In this document: positions 18,321 through 27,028 of the stretch, one piece after another
Numbering within the stretch: the stretch's first letter is position 1
Layout: each line of letters opens with the position of its first letter
NCBI GenBank assembly: GCA_016867725.1
Contig: VGIX01000003.1
Span: forward strand, 46,580 to 110,579
Source: Candidatus Effluviviaceae Genus I sp.
Lineage (GTDB): Bacteria; Joyebacterota; Joyebacteria; Joyebacterales; Joyebacteraceae
Length of the DNA stretch: 64,000 nucleotides
Reading direction: 5' to 3'
The notes under the pieces: model-generated
Databases searched by the model: none
What the model saw: the letters and a program-made list of their open reading frames with translations, nothing else
What the model was told of the DNA's origin: nothing
Translations under genes and position numbers: made by a program

Positions 18321-18347
18321 CGAGTGCGGCGCGGTCTGGTGTCCCCG

Positions 18348-19736
18348 CTAGAAGGCGTACGTGAGCGACAGGCTCGTCACGACGAGGTCCCCGACGTGCT
18401 CGCCATTGTTGTCGTAGTTGACGTTCGCCGGCACGATCAGCTTCTCCCCGATCTGGTACTCGAGCGAGAGGTCGGCGTGCCACGCGCTGCTGCGGTAGGT
18501 CATGCCCGCGGCCACGGCGTTCTTCGCGATCTGAGGGAACGCGGCGGTGTAGTGCTCCGCATCGCCGGGGCTCGGCACATTGCGGTAGCCGGCGCGCATC
18601 GAGAGCGCGCGGGACAACCGATAGTCGAGCCCCGCCCCGACCTCGATCGTGTCCTTCCACTCGGGGTCGGCGCCGTCGAGGTGCAGCTCCGACGGGAGTT
18701 CGGCGTCGACCACACGCGCGATGCCCTTGTACTTGGACCACTGGGTCCACGCGCCGTCGACGGTCAGGGTCAGGCCGTCCACGAGGACGTCCCGGTACGC
18801 GATGCCGAGCCCTGCCCACATGGGGAACACGAGGTCGTATTCCTGGTCCTGCTTCGGGGTCGCGTGGTCCGGATGCGTCGACGACACTTCGATCTCCCCC
18901 GCCATGGCGACGGTCATCGGCGTGCGAACGACCGCGCCGAAGCTCAACGCGTCCGTCGCCTTGAACATGATGCCCGCCGTCGCGCAGTACCCCCACCCGG
19001 TGGCGCTGTCCTCCATCTGGATCGGATGGAGGTCACCCCTGTTGACGGTCTGAGGTCCCGACGTGTCCACCCACCGCTCCTCATACCACGTGCCGAGCTT
19101 GGTCTCGAGGCTCGTGTAGACGGCATGACCGGCCAGTCCGAACGAAAGCCCGGGGACGATCTCCTTGGCAACGAGAGGCGAGATGGCATACGAGGTGAGG
19201 CGACTCTCGGTGTTCGGCGCTTCTCCCATCACTCGCCGGTAGCCTAGGGGGCTGCTCGGCTGGGTCGGGTACACGGCGACGATGTCGTCGTACACGGCGT
19301 CTCCCGCCCAGCGTGTGCCGTAGTCCGCGAACGTGTACGCCGCCAGCCCGACCTTGTCGAAGAGGGCGCCGAGGGAGAACTTCGGGTACAGGAAGATGCC
19401 CGGGAGGACCCGGTGCCCCGCGTCCGCGGTGGCGGCGACCTCCGCGCGCACGGGGATGCTGTAGCCTGCGGCCCCGTCGAACGCGATCACGCCTTCCCGT
19501 GAGCCCAGCGACACGGCATCCTGCGCGAGCAACGTGACGTCCGTCCCCTTGATCTGCATGATGCCTGCCGGGTTCCAGAACGCCGCGCTGTAGTCATCCG
19601 CGAGTCCTATGAACGCCCCGGCCAGCCCGCTCGCCTTCGCCCCCACGGACGGGACGAGAAACCCGTTCGCCGAGACGGAGCCGGACGCCGCCAGCACCAG
19701 CACCGTCGAGACAACGACCACGCTCAGAGGGCGCAT
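18348..19736 (-). CDS. OmpP1/FadL/TodX-type outer-membrane channel
   Basis: A 462-residue protein with a signal peptide (VVVVSTVLVLAASGSVSA, cut near residue 23). The mature N-terminus, NGFLVPSVGAKASGLAGAF, leads into the family signature GLADDYSAAFWNPAGI. Alternating beta-strand patterns continue to a C-terminal aromatic strand (LVVTSLSLTYAF) recognised by the BAM machinery. The family forms 14-strand channels for hydrophobic compounds such as fatty acids or aromatics. GGAGGAA is six bases before the ATG. Upstream is a predicted promoter; downstream is a perfect hairpin, so it may be its own transcription unit. Confidence 0.85.
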   Translation of the reverse strand: MRPLSVVVVSTVLVLAASGSVSANGFLVPSVGAKASGLAGAFIGLADDYSAAFWNPAGIMQIKGTDVTLLAQDAVSLGSREGVIAFDGAAGYSIPVRAEVAATADAGHRVLPGIFLYPKFSLGALFDKVGLAAYTFADYGTRWAGDAVYDDIVAVYPTQPSSPLGYRRVMGEAPNTESRLTSYAISPLVAKEIVPGLSFGLAGHAVYTSLETKLGTWYEERWVDTSGPQTVNRGDLHPIQMEDSATGWGYCATAGIMFKATDALSFGAVVRTPMTVAMAGEIEVSSTHPDHATPKQDQEYDLVFPMWAGLGIAYRDVLVDGLTLTVDGAWTQWSKYKGIARVVDAELPSELHLDGADPEWKDTIEVGAGLDYRLSRALSMRAGYRNVPSPGDAEHYTAAFPQIAKNAVAAGMTYRSSAWHADLSLEYQIGEKLIVPANVNYDNNGEHVGDLVVTSLSLTYAF

Positions 19737-19832
19737 CGTTCTTCCTCCATGCAGTCAGCGGGGGGCCCGGAGGGTCACCCGGCCGCGTACCAAGAACACA
19801 GGCCTCGCGCCCGCGCGCGGAGCCTCCTCGCG

Positions 19833-19861
19833 TGTGTACCACGGAATCAACCGGTCGTCAA
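19833..19861 (-). promoter_or_regulatory. Probable sigma-70-type promoter for the OmpP1/FadL gene
   Basis: On the minus strand, TTGACG (19861-19856) and TACACA (19838-19833) with a 17-base spacer. The -35 box overlaps the last bases of the cytochrome gene. The -10 matches the consensus poorly, but spacing and -35 follow the pattern of the other promoters here. It would give a leader of about 90 bases. Confidence 0.5.
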
Positions 19862-20358
19862 GGGGTTTGTGCCGAGGGATGGCACTCGGAGCATGGGACC
19901 ACCGCGCGGCGCTCGGCGACATCCCTGTGACCCACGTCGCCGTGGCAGCTCACGCACGCGACCGAGCCCCGATGCCTCGCGTGGGTCTCCGCGCCTGCGA
20001 GGCCGACGGCCGTGAGGTCGGCGTCCGAGTGGCATCCCGGCCTCTGGCAGGCGGCCCGCCCCGGAGGTTCCGAGCGGCGCCGTGTGTGAATCCCCAGGAA
20101 GTACTCCAGCGCGTTTCGGACGCCGTCGGCCTTGGAGTGGTAGTATCCGACCCACCCGGGATCGCTGTGGCAGTCCAGGCACTTGACCGAGGAGTGGCTG
20201 GAGGCGCTCCAGCTCGCGTAGTGCGATCCCATGGCGGTGTGGCAGCTGCCGCAGAACTCGGAACGGGCGCTCCAGAAGTTCAGCGCGAGGCCGCCGCCTG
20301 CGACCACGAGCCCGACCAGCACCCACCCCCACCACCGAAGACGAAGACGCCCGCGCAT
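19858..20358 (-). CDS. NapC/NrfH-like membrane-anchored multihaem cytochrome c
   Basis: A 166-residue protein with one N-terminal TM anchor (WGWVLVGLVVAGGGLALNFW, residues 10-29). It has four CxxCH haem sites (CGSCH, CLDCH, CVSCH, CSECH) and a fifth candidate with a longer spacing (CQRPGCH, CX4CH). The segment between the first two sites resembles the quinol-dehydrogenase NapC/NrfH family, which passes electrons from the menaquinol pool to periplasmic reductases. No partner reductase is adjacent. It lies about 100 bases after holA and may belong to the lptE-holA transcript. Confidence 0.75.
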   Translation of the reverse strand: MRGRLRLRWWGWVLVGLVVAGGGLALNFWSARSEFCGSCHTAMGSHYASWSASSHSSVKCLDCHSDPGWVGYYHSKADGVRNALEYFLGIHTRRRSEPPGRAACQRPGCHSDADLTAVGLAGAETHARHRGSVACVSCHGDVGHRDVAERRAVVPCSECHPSAQTP

Positions 20359-20461
20359 GCCCTGTTCTCACCCGCCTTCCCGCTGCGTCCGTCGAGGCGC
20401 GAAGAGCGGCGCGCACGCCGCCGCAGGTCCCTCCGGGAGCCCTCCCCCTCCGCCCGGCACC

Positions 20462-21439
20462 CTACACTCCCCGGACCAGCTCGTACACGAGCGAGCTCAC
20501 CACGGGAGCGCCCGCGATGCCTCGTCGGATGTCCGCATCCGCCCGCCGGAACGCGCCCACGCCGTTGGCGTAATCGCGCGATGTGCGCTGTCCGGCGACA
20601 TCGCCCGGTCCCTCGGTCGGCGCCCCCGCTCGCGCGGCGCCGGGCCCGGAGCCGCGGCCCGCCCCGGCCCGGGCCGTCCACAGCGCCACCCAGCTGTTCC
20701 ACAGCTGGGACACGATGTGCGCCGGCTCGACGCCGCCGTCCATGAGCCCGTGCGCAAGCGCGAGCGCTTCGCCAAGCTCGCGCCGGGCGACGGCCGACGC
20801 CAGATCCCTCATGTCGGAGAGCCGGACACCCACGGCCTCGTCGACGTCCTCCCGCCCGATCGGCCGTCCGTCGGGAACGAAGCACGCGAGCTTGTCGAGC
20901 TCATTGGCGATCCTGCTCAGCGACGCCTCCGTCGCCTCGACAAGCGCGAGCGCGGCCGCGACGTCGATCGCGCGCCCCCGCTCCTTCGCCATCCGCGCGA
21001 CCAGCGCCTCGAGCGTCTTGCCGGCGACGCGACCGCACTCGACCACCGCCGAGCGCGAGAGCACCTCCCTCTCGAAGCGCGTGCCACGCGAGAGGAGCTC
21101 GGAACTGACCAGGGCAACACACGAGCTCGCAACGGGATGCTCGAGGTACTTCAGGAGCCCGGTCCGCTGCGTCGGGGTCAGGGCGTCGAACTCGTAGACG
21201 ACCGTGAGACGTCGCTCCGAGAGCATCGGCATCGTCGCCGCCTGCGAGGCGATGGCCTCCGCCGTCGCGTCCCTGCCCGTGAGGCTCACGAAGTCGAACG
21301 CCTCGCTGCCGGGAGCGATGAGGCGCTTCTTGAGGAGCGCGACGCCCAACCCCGCCAGATAGGACTCGGGGCCGTGGAGAAGCACGACGGGCGGGACCGT
21401 TCCCCCTGCGATCGTCCTCTGGAACTCCGCGAAGGTCAT
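20462..21439 (-). CDS. holA: DNA polymerase III delta subunit
   Basis: A clamp-loader subunit of 325 residues. The N-terminal domain has VVLLHGPESYLAGLGVALLK (the pseudo-P-loop region, usually xxGxExxL). The middle AAA+ part has SERRLTVVYEFDAL and LLKYLEHPVASSCVALVSS, and the C-terminal collar carries LSRIANELDKLACF and MDGGVEPAHIVSQLWNSW. Sequence identity to model HolA is low, as usual for delta. Starts are ATG 21439 (used here, GGTGG upstream) or GTG 21451, which adds four residues. It follows lptE by 22 bases, an arrangement (lptE-holA) common in bacteria. Confidence 0.85.
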   Translation of the reverse strand: MTFAEFQRTIAGGTVPPVVLLHGPESYLAGLGVALLKKRLIAPGSEAFDFVSLTGRDATAEAIASQAATMPMLSERRLTVVYEFDALTPTQRTGLLKYLEHPVASSCVALVSSELLSRGTRFEREVLSRSAVVECGRVAGKTLEALVARMAKERGRAIDVAAALALVEATEASLSRIANELDKLACFVPDGRPIGREDVDEAVGVRLSDMRDLASAVARRELGEALALAHGLMDGGVEPAHIVSQLWNSWVALWTARAGAGRGSGPGAARAGAPTEGPGDVAGQRTSRDYANGVGAFRRADADIRRGIAGAPVVSSLVYELVRGV

Positions 21440-21461
21440 CTCTTCGGCCACCCGCTCGACG

Positions 21462-21977
21462 CTACCAGCCCTGGACCGTCTTGGAGAGCAGCTCCTCGGA
21501 CAGCATCTCGAACGCCGCCGCCCTTGCCTGTTCCTCGGTCGTGAGCCCGCCGCCCTCTCCGGACAGGGCGTACACACCCCACCCCTCGACGGTGCCGCTC
21601 CAGATGGTGGTCCCGCTTCTGCGGTCGTCGTACGACAGGGACGCCGCCACGCGGACTCGGTACTCCCGGGGGTTGCCGGCGGCGTCGTACGAGAGCACGG
21701 GCCTCTCGTACAGGGTCACGCTGCCCCGCACGATGGCTTCGGCCTCCGACTCGGGCACGACCCTCATCGCGTTGTTCTCGGTCAGCGCCGCGATGATGGC
21801 GCTCGTCACCCCCTCCTCTGCCCCGTACTCGATCGTCTCGTTGGCGAGCACCGGCACCGCCACGGTCCTCGGGCCGCCCGCCCGGACCGCCGGGGAGAAC
21901 CCGTAGTGCGAACATCCCGTGAGAACGAGGAGCACCGCAACGCAGGCAAGTCCCACCTGCGGTCCCGGGGGTCTCAT
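21462..21977 (-). CDS. lptE: LptE-family outer-membrane lipoprotein
   Basis: A 171-residue lipoprotein. After the hydrophobic segment LACVAVLLVLTG, the Cys in LTGCSHYGFSP (residue 22) is the lipid attachment site. The body has TVAVPVLANETIEYGAE, EYRVRVAASLSYDDR and a C-terminal AAAFEMLSEELLSKTVQGW, the layout of LptE (LPS-assembly lipoprotein), which plugs the LptD barrel and helps insert lipopolysaccharide. The start overlaps the preceding regulator stop by four bases. LPS production fits the polysaccharide genes elsewhere in the window. Confidence 0.8.
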   Translation of the reverse strand: MRPPGPQVGLACVAVLLVLTGCSHYGFSPAVRAGGPRTVAVPVLANETIEYGAEEGVTSAIIAALTENNAMRVVPESEAEAIVRGSVTLYERPVLSYDAAGNPREYRVRVAASLSYDDRRSGTTIWSGTVEGWGVYALSGEGGGLTTEEQARAAAFEMLSEELLSKTVQGW

Positions 21978-23410
21978 CGCGCCCGCCGCCTCCTGCCGGG
22001 GCGCGCTTGCGGCGCCCCTTCCCCGTCGCTCAGCCGCTTCCTGAGCGTGTTCCTGCTGATGCCGAGGATCGCGGCGGCGCCCACCTGGCTTCCGCCGCTC
22101 TCCTCCATGGCCAGCGCCGCGAGCGAGCGCTCCACCTCGCCGACCACCGCTTCGTCGATCTCCTCGCGCTCCTCGCCGCGGAGCCTGCGGTACTCGGCGC
22201 CGACGGCGGCCCGTAGACCGGTCGCCCCCGCCGCCTCCGGCGCAGGCCATCGCTCCGCGTCCTCGGTCAGCGACGCGAAGTCCTCAGGCCCCAGCACGCC
22301 CGTGCGGCACAGCGCGACCGCGCGCTGCACGGCCTGCTCGAGCTCGCGGATGTTCCCGGGCCACGAGTGCTGACGGAGGAGCGCCAGAGCGCCCGGCGAG
22401 ATCCCCTCGATGTCCCGCTGCATGGACACGCGCGCGCGCTCGACGAAGTGCGCCGCCAGAACGGGGATGTCGTCGAGCCGCTCGCGGAGAGGCGGAATGA
22501 ACACGGACACGATCTTGAGCCGGTAGAAGAGGTCGACACGGAACCGGCCTTCCTTCATCCGGCCCACGAGACTCCGACCCGTCGCTCCGATGACCCTCAC
22601 GTCGGTCTTGATCCGCGCCCGCGCGCGCGGCCGCTCGAACCACCCGTGCTCGAGAACGCTCAGGATCCTCCCCTGCGCCTCGAGACCGGCCTCGTCGATG
22701 TCGTCGAGGAAGACCGTCCCCGTGTGGGCAAGCTCGAACCGACCCGACGCGCCGGCCTGTCCCGCTCCCCCGTCCCCGAAGAGCTCCGCCTCGAGCGACT
22801 CGGGCGCGACGGCCGAGCAGTTCACGGCGACGAACGGCCGCTCCCGCCGGCCGCTGTTGTAGTGAATGGCGCGGGCCACGAGCTCCTTGCCCGTGCCCGC
22901 CTCGCCGTGGATGAGCACCGAGGCGTCGGTCGCCGCGATCTGTCCGATGAGCTTGTGGATCTCGACCATCTCGGGCGTCCGCCCGACGATGGCACCGAGG
23001 TCTGCGACGTCCGCCGGCCCGGGGGAGCCGATCGTGCGGATGATCCCGCCCTCGCCCGACAGCGCGCGCCTCGCCGCGTCCTCGAGACCGGCCGGAAGCG
23101 TCTCCCGGGGAAGGTAGTCGTACGCGCCTTCCCGCATCGACTCGATCGCGCCCTGGCTGCTCGTCCGCTCCGCCACGACGACCACGGGCAGCCTGCGCTC
23201 GATCGCCTTCGCGCGCCTGAGGACCTCGAGACACGGCATGCGCTCGAGCCCGTGCTCGACGACGAGCAGCGAGGGCGCGCCGCCGGCCAGCGCCTCCAGC
23301 ATCTCCCCTGGGTCGGTCCACACGCGCGCGTCGTAGATGAGCGGCGGAAGGGCCTTCACGAGCTCCTCCGCCGCCGCATCGGTCGCGTCGATGATCCAGA
23401 CGCTCTTCAC
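21974..23410 (-). CDS. NtrC-like AAA+ regulator with degenerate receiver and no GAFTGA motif
   Basis: Three domains in 478 residues. Residues 1-120 form a receiver fold, but the acidic pocket is IIDATD. The phospho-acceptor position reads LVVEHGL (Glu 52 for Asp) and the conserved KP is PRE, so phosphorylation is unlikely. Residues 140-370 form a sigma-54-type AAA+ domain with Walker A GEAGTGKE (169-176), Walker B VFLDDIDE, and an ELFG block, but where GAFTGA should stand the text is GDGGAGQAGA (212-221). The C-terminus is a Fis-type HTH (GAAAILGISRNTLRKRL). It likely binds DNA, possibly as a repressor or a sigma-70 regulator. Coupled to lptE downstream. Confidence 0.8.
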   Translation of the reverse strand: MKSVWIIDATDAAAEELVKALPPLIYDARVWTDPGEMLEALAGGAPSLLVVEHGLERMPCLEVLRRAKAIERRLPVVVVAERTSSQGAIESMREGAYDYLPRETLPAGLEDAARRALSGEGGIIRTIGSPGPADVADLGAIVGRTPEMVEIHKLIGQIAATDASVLIHGEAGTGKELVARAIHYNSGRRERPFVAVNCSAVAPESLEAELFGDGGAGQAGASGRFELAHTGTVFLDDIDEAGLEAQGRILSVLEHGWFERPRARARIKTDVRVIGATGRSLVGRMKEGRFRVDLFYRLKIVSVFIPPLRERLDDIPVLAAHFVERARVSMQRDIEGISPGALALLRQHSWPGNIRELEQAVQRAVALCRTGVLGPEDFASLTEDAERWPAPEAAGATGLRAAVGAEYRRLRGEEREEIDEAVVGEVERSLAALAMEESGGSQVGAAAILGISRNTLRKRLSDGEGAPQARPGRRRRAR

Positions 23411-23434
23411 GAGGTGCCGCTCCGTGGGGGTTCG

Positions 23435-24388
23435 TCAGGCGCCGCGGCGGCCGGCGCCGGCGGCCCGGAACCACTCGACGGTCCGGGCGAGTCCCTCATC
23501 CAGGTCCACGGCGGGCGCGAAGCCGAGCACCGAGCGCGCTCTCGTCACGTCCGCCCACGAGTGCTTCACGTCGCCCGGCCTCGGCCGAGCGAAGCGCGGC
23601 CGGACGTCGGCCCCACAGAGAAGACGCAGCCGCTCGCAGAGGTCGCTCACCGTCGTCGTGCTCCCGCACGCGATGTTGAGCGCCTGCCCCACGGCGTCCC
23701 TGCTTCCTGCGGCGGCCAGGTTCGCGTCCACGACGTTCGCCACGTAGGTGAAGTCGCGCGACTGCTCGCCGTCGCCGTAGATCACGGGCTGCTCGGAAGC
23801 CAGCAGGGCGCTGGCGAAGAGCGGCACGACGGCGGCGTACTGCGACGAGGGGTCCTGCCTGGGTCCGAAGACATTGAAGTACCGCAGCGCGACGCACGGC
23901 AGCCCGTAGAGCAGGGAGAAGACCCGGCAGTAGTGCTCGCCGGCGAGCTTCCCCGCGGCGTAGGGCGACTCGGGCGCCGGCGTCATGCCCTCACGCTTCG
24001 GCAGCTCCGGCGAGTTCCCGTAGATGGACGACGAGCTCGCGTACACGAGGCGGCCGACGCCGGCGTCGCGGGACGCGATGAGGACGTTGAGCGTGCCGCG
24101 CACGTTGACCTCGTCGCTTGTCGCCGGATCGTCCACGGACCTCGGGACCGAGGCGAGCGCCGCCTGGTGAAAGACGACGTCCACGCCGCGGACCGCCTCG
24201 CGCACCGCGCCGAGGTCTCTGATGTCCGCCTCGATGAGCGCCACGCGCCCGCCGAGACCCGCGAGGTTCTCGCGCTTCCCGGTCGAGAGGTTGTCCAGCA
24301 CACGGACGTCGTGCCCGAGCGCCGCCAGGCGTTCCGCGAGGTGGGAGCCGATGAACCCGGCGCCTCCCGTGACGAGCATGCAGGCCAT
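23435..24388 (-). CDS. NAD-dependent sugar-nucleotide epimerase (WbpP/TviC-like UDP-GlcNAc(A) 4-epimerase)
   Basis: An extended short-chain dehydrogenase of 317 residues: NAD-binding TGGAGFIGSHL at residue 7, RVLDNLSTG, then the catalytic SSSSIYG serine triad and YAAGK (Tyr-x3-Lys). Substrate-side blocks are ALRYFNVFGPRQDPSSQYAAV and GDGEQSRDFTYV. These fit the UDP-N-acetylglucosamine (or its uronic acid) C4-epimerase clade represented by WbpP and TviC. The neighbouring TviB/WbpO-like dehydrogenase strengthens a UDP-GalNAcA route. It is 28 bases after that gene. Confidence 0.8.
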   Translation of the reverse strand: MACMLVTGGAGFIGSHLAERLAALGHDVRVLDNLSTGKRENLAGLGGRVALIEADIRDLGAVREAVRGVDVVFHQAALASVPRSVDDPATSDEVNVRGTLNVLIASRDAGVGRLVYASSSSIYGNSPELPKREGMTPAPESPYAAGKLAGEHYCRVFSLLYGLPCVALRYFNVFGPRQDPSSQYAAVVPLFASALLASEQPVIYGDGEQSRDFTYVANVVDANLAAAGSRDAVGQALNIACGSTTTVSDLCERLRLLCGADVRPRFARPRPGDVKHSWADVTRARSVLGFAPAVDLDEGLARTVEWFRAAGAGRRGA

Positions 24389-24416
24389 GGCACAGCTCCT
24401 CGATCGACGACGTCGC

Positions 24417-25709
24417 CTAGATCTTCCTCACGTGGGGCGCCGCATGGTCCTTGAGAGCGTTCCGCGCGTCCACGACGGGGACGCCGGTCGCAACGATCGC
24501 GCCGTAGTCGAAGGCGCTGTGCGCGGTCGTGATCACGAGGCAGTCGTGGCGCGAGAGCTCGGACGGCGTTGCGGGCACGCTGCGCATCTCGGACCCGTTG
24601 AGGGTGAGCGACGGCACGTGAGGGTCGCTGTACGACACGCGCCCGCCCTTCTCCATGAGCAGCTTCATCACGTCCAGCGCCGGCGACTCGCGGATGTCGT
24701 CGATGTCCTGCTTGTACGCCACGCCGAGCACGAGCACGTTCGCTCCCCGCACGGGCTTGCCGATGTCGTTCAGGCAGTCCGCCACCTTCGAGGCGACGTA
24801 GTAGGGCATGCTGCCGTTGATCTGCCCGGCCAGCTCGATGAAGCGCGCCTCGAACCCCGACTCCTTCGCCTTCCACGAGAGGTAGAACGGGTCGATGGGG
24901 ATGCAGTGACCGCCGAGCCCGGGGCCCGGGTAGAAGCGCATGAACCCGAACGGCTTGGTCGCCGCCGCGTCGATGACCTCCCACACGTCGATGCCCATGC
25001 GGTCGCACATGAGCGCCAGCTCGTTCACGAGCCCGATGTTCACGCTCCGGAAGGTGTTCTCAAGGAGCTTGACCATCTCCGCCACGCGCGTCGAGGACAC
25101 CGGGACGACCGGCCCGAGCGTGAGGCGGTAGAGGAGCGCCGCGTGCTCCGTGCACGCCGGCGTCACGCCTCCGACGACCTTCGGGATGTTCTTCGTGTTC
25201 CAGTCGGGGTTGCCGGGGTCGACCCGCTCCGGCGAGAACGCGAGGTAGAAGTCTCTGCCGACATGAAGTCCGGTGCGCTCAAGGCGCGTCAGGATGAGCT
25301 CGTCCGTCGTCCCAGGATACGTCGTACTGTCGAGGATGATCAGCATGCCGGGGTGCACGTACTTCTCGATCTCCTCCACAGCCGCGGCCACGTAGGAGAT
25401 GTCGGGGTCCTTGGTCTTCCTGAGCGGCGTCGGCACGCAGATGTCGACGGTGTCCAGCTCGCGCAGGACGCCGAAGTCGGTCGTCGCCGTGAACAGCCCG
25501 GCCTTCATGATCTCGCGCAGCGACTCGGTCGGCACGTCCTGGATGTACGACTCCCCGGCGTTGAGCTTCTCGACCTTTCGCGCGTCCTTGTCGATGCCGG
25601 TGACGCGGTAGCCGGCGCGGGCGAACTCGACGCACAGCGGGAGCCCCACGTACCCCAGTCCGATCACACCCAGCTTCGCCTTCTTCTCGACCAGCTTCGA
25701 CGTCAGCAA
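24417..25709 (-). CDS. Nucleotide-sugar dehydrogenase (UDP-GlcNAc 6-dehydrogenase type)
   Basis: Oxidises a UDP-hexose C6 alcohol to the acid with two NAD+. The protein (430 residues) starts with the Rossmann motif GVIGLGYVGLPL and has VPTPLRKTKDPD, FSPERVDPGN and the catalytic-Cys block GLGGHCIPIDPFYLSWK. The GGHC(I)PIDP variant belongs to UDP-GlcNAc/UDP-ManNAc dehydrogenases (WbpA, WbpO, TviB, WecC) rather than UDP-glucose enzymes. It starts at TTG 25709, five bases after AAGGAGG (the ribosome site decides the start). Paired with the downstream epimerase it would supply UDP-GalNAcA for a surface polysaccharide. Confidence 0.85.
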   Translation of the reverse strand: MLTSKLVEKKAKLGVIGLGYVGLPLCVEFARAGYRVTGIDKDARKVEKLNAGESYIQDVPTESLREIMKAGLFTATTDFGVLRELDTVDICVPTPLRKTKDPDISYVAAAVEEIEKYVHPGMLIILDSTTYPGTTDELILTRLERTGLHVGRDFYLAFSPERVDPGNPDWNTKNIPKVVGGVTPACTEHAALLYRLTLGPVVPVSSTRVAEMVKLLENTFRSVNIGLVNELALMCDRMGIDVWEVIDAAATKPFGFMRFYPGPGLGGHCIPIDPFYLSWKAKESGFEARFIELAGQINGSMPYYVASKVADCLNDIGKPVRGANVLVLGVAYKQDIDDIRESPALDVMKLLMEKGGRVSYSDPHVPSLTLNGSEMRSVPATPSELSRHDCLVITTAHSAFDYGAIVATGVPVVDARNALKDHAAPHVRKI

Positions 25710-25756
25710 GCTCTCCTCCTTGCGAACCGCGCCGGAGTCATGCCCGGACGGCGGGA

Positions 25757-27028
25757 TCAGTGGGCGGCCCTGGCGACGGTGACCACCCCCGCGGTGACCA
25801 ACGGAAGGAGCAGGTTGTCGCTCGCTCCGACCGAGAGCGACTCGACGACGGCGGCCGTCGCCCCGATGACCAGGGCCCAGGGAACCGAGACGAAGAATGT
25901 AGCAATAATCACGCCGACTGCGAAGAGCGAAAGCGACCCGATGAGGGTCTTCCCGGGATTGTGAGGGAGCGCCGTGCTGCCGAATGCGCGCCCCGCCAGG
26001 CTCGCCACGCTGTCCCCGACGGCGAGGATCAGGATGCCCACCGTGGCTCCTGCGCGCGGGAACACGGCGAGGGTGAGGAAGATCCCGAGCCCGTACAGGA
26101 TCGGGCCCTGCACGATCGCCCGCGGCTCGGCCGGCCGCATCGTCGCCCACGTGACCCGCGAGACCACCGGCACCGCGATCCCGCGGAGCCGCAGCCACTC
26201 CGAGAGCGCGAACAGGCCGGTCACCGCGCCCACGAGCCAGAGGGTGAACCCCTTCGACCAGACGGCCATGGTCGGGACGACCGCCGCCGCGGCGTGGATC
26301 GCCTTCCTGACGGCTTCGTGCCTCACGGCGAGCGCCTGGGGCGTCACGCCCTCGGCCGCTCCCTCGGGGAAGAACTGGAGGATCTCGCGGAGGTCGTGCG
26401 TGTGCAGCACGAAGCTCGCGTCGCGGAGGATGGGCTGTTCGGGGTTCACGCCGATGCTGCGCCAGGCCGCCCGCACGATCTCGGAGTTGCTGCGGTCGTC
26501 CACGACCACCGTCGTGGCCGCCCATCCGATGCCGGCCTGGCCCAGCATGCGCTCGAGAGACTCGCGCTTGCCCGTCTCAGAGTGGCGGACGCCCAGGAGG
26601 CGCCCCGTGAGCGCGCCGTTCTCGGTCTCGAGCAGCGCGCCGGCGCCGCCGTCCGCGCCGAGGCGCACGGCCAGGCGCTCCACGACCTCCTGAGGGACAC
26701 CCACGCTCACGAACACCACCGAGTAGCCCATGCGCCTGAGCGCGGCGCAGACCTCACGCGCCCCTTGCACCAGGCGCACGGACTCGGCAAGGGCGAGGAG
26801 GTCGCTCACGCGCGCCCCGCGCTGCAGCGCGTACGCGCGCTCGACCACCTCGCGCACCGACAGGAAGCCGGCCTTGTGCAGAAGCCCGAGCCACAGGCTC
26901 CTGAACCACACACCGACGCCCCTGCGCCGCGCGGCACACGACAGGAAGAGCCCCTGAAGCAGCACGCCGTCCACGTCGAACGCGACGGCGCCTCGCGCGG
27001 GAGCCTCACGCCCTGCGGCCGCGCCCAT
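25757..27028 (-). CDS. HAD phosphatase - dolichol-kinase/CTP-transferase-like fusion
   Basis: A 423-residue, two-part protein. Residues 1-200 form a HAD hydrolase with catalytic FDVDGVLLQG (18-21), a helical cap, the thiol/serine motif 2 in VVFVSVGV, a lysine in HSETGKRE and the acidic VVVDDRSNSEI. This resembles SerB-like phosphatases. Residues about 240-423 are a membrane module with six or so TM segments and AVGDSVASLAGRAFG plus HNPGKTLIGSLS. Those motifs mark the CTP-dependent diacylglycerol/dolichol/phytol kinase family (SEC59/DGK1/VTE5). A lipid-phosphate kinase joined to a phosphatase suggests control of polyprenol or lipid phosphate. Reaction unproven. Confidence 0.75.
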   Translation of the reverse strand: MGAAAGREAPARGAVAFDVDGVLLQGLFLSCAARRRGVGVWFRSLWLGLLHKAGFLSVREVVERAYALQRGARVSDLLALAESVRLVQGAREVCAALRRMGYSVVFVSVGVPQEVVERLAVRLGADGGAGALLETENGALTGRLLGVRHSETGKRESLERMLGQAGIGWAATTVVVDDRSNSEIVRAAWRSIGVNPEQPILRDASFVLHTHDLREILQFFPEGAAEGVTPQALAVRHEAVRKAIHAAAAVVPTMAVWSKGFTLWLVGAVTGLFALSEWLRLRGIAVPVVSRVTWATMRPAEPRAIVQGPILYGLGIFLTLAVFPRAGATVGILILAVGDSVASLAGRAFGSTALPHNPGKTLIGSLSLFAVGVIIATFFVSVPWALVIGATAAVVESLSVGASDNLLLPLVTAGVVTVARAAH

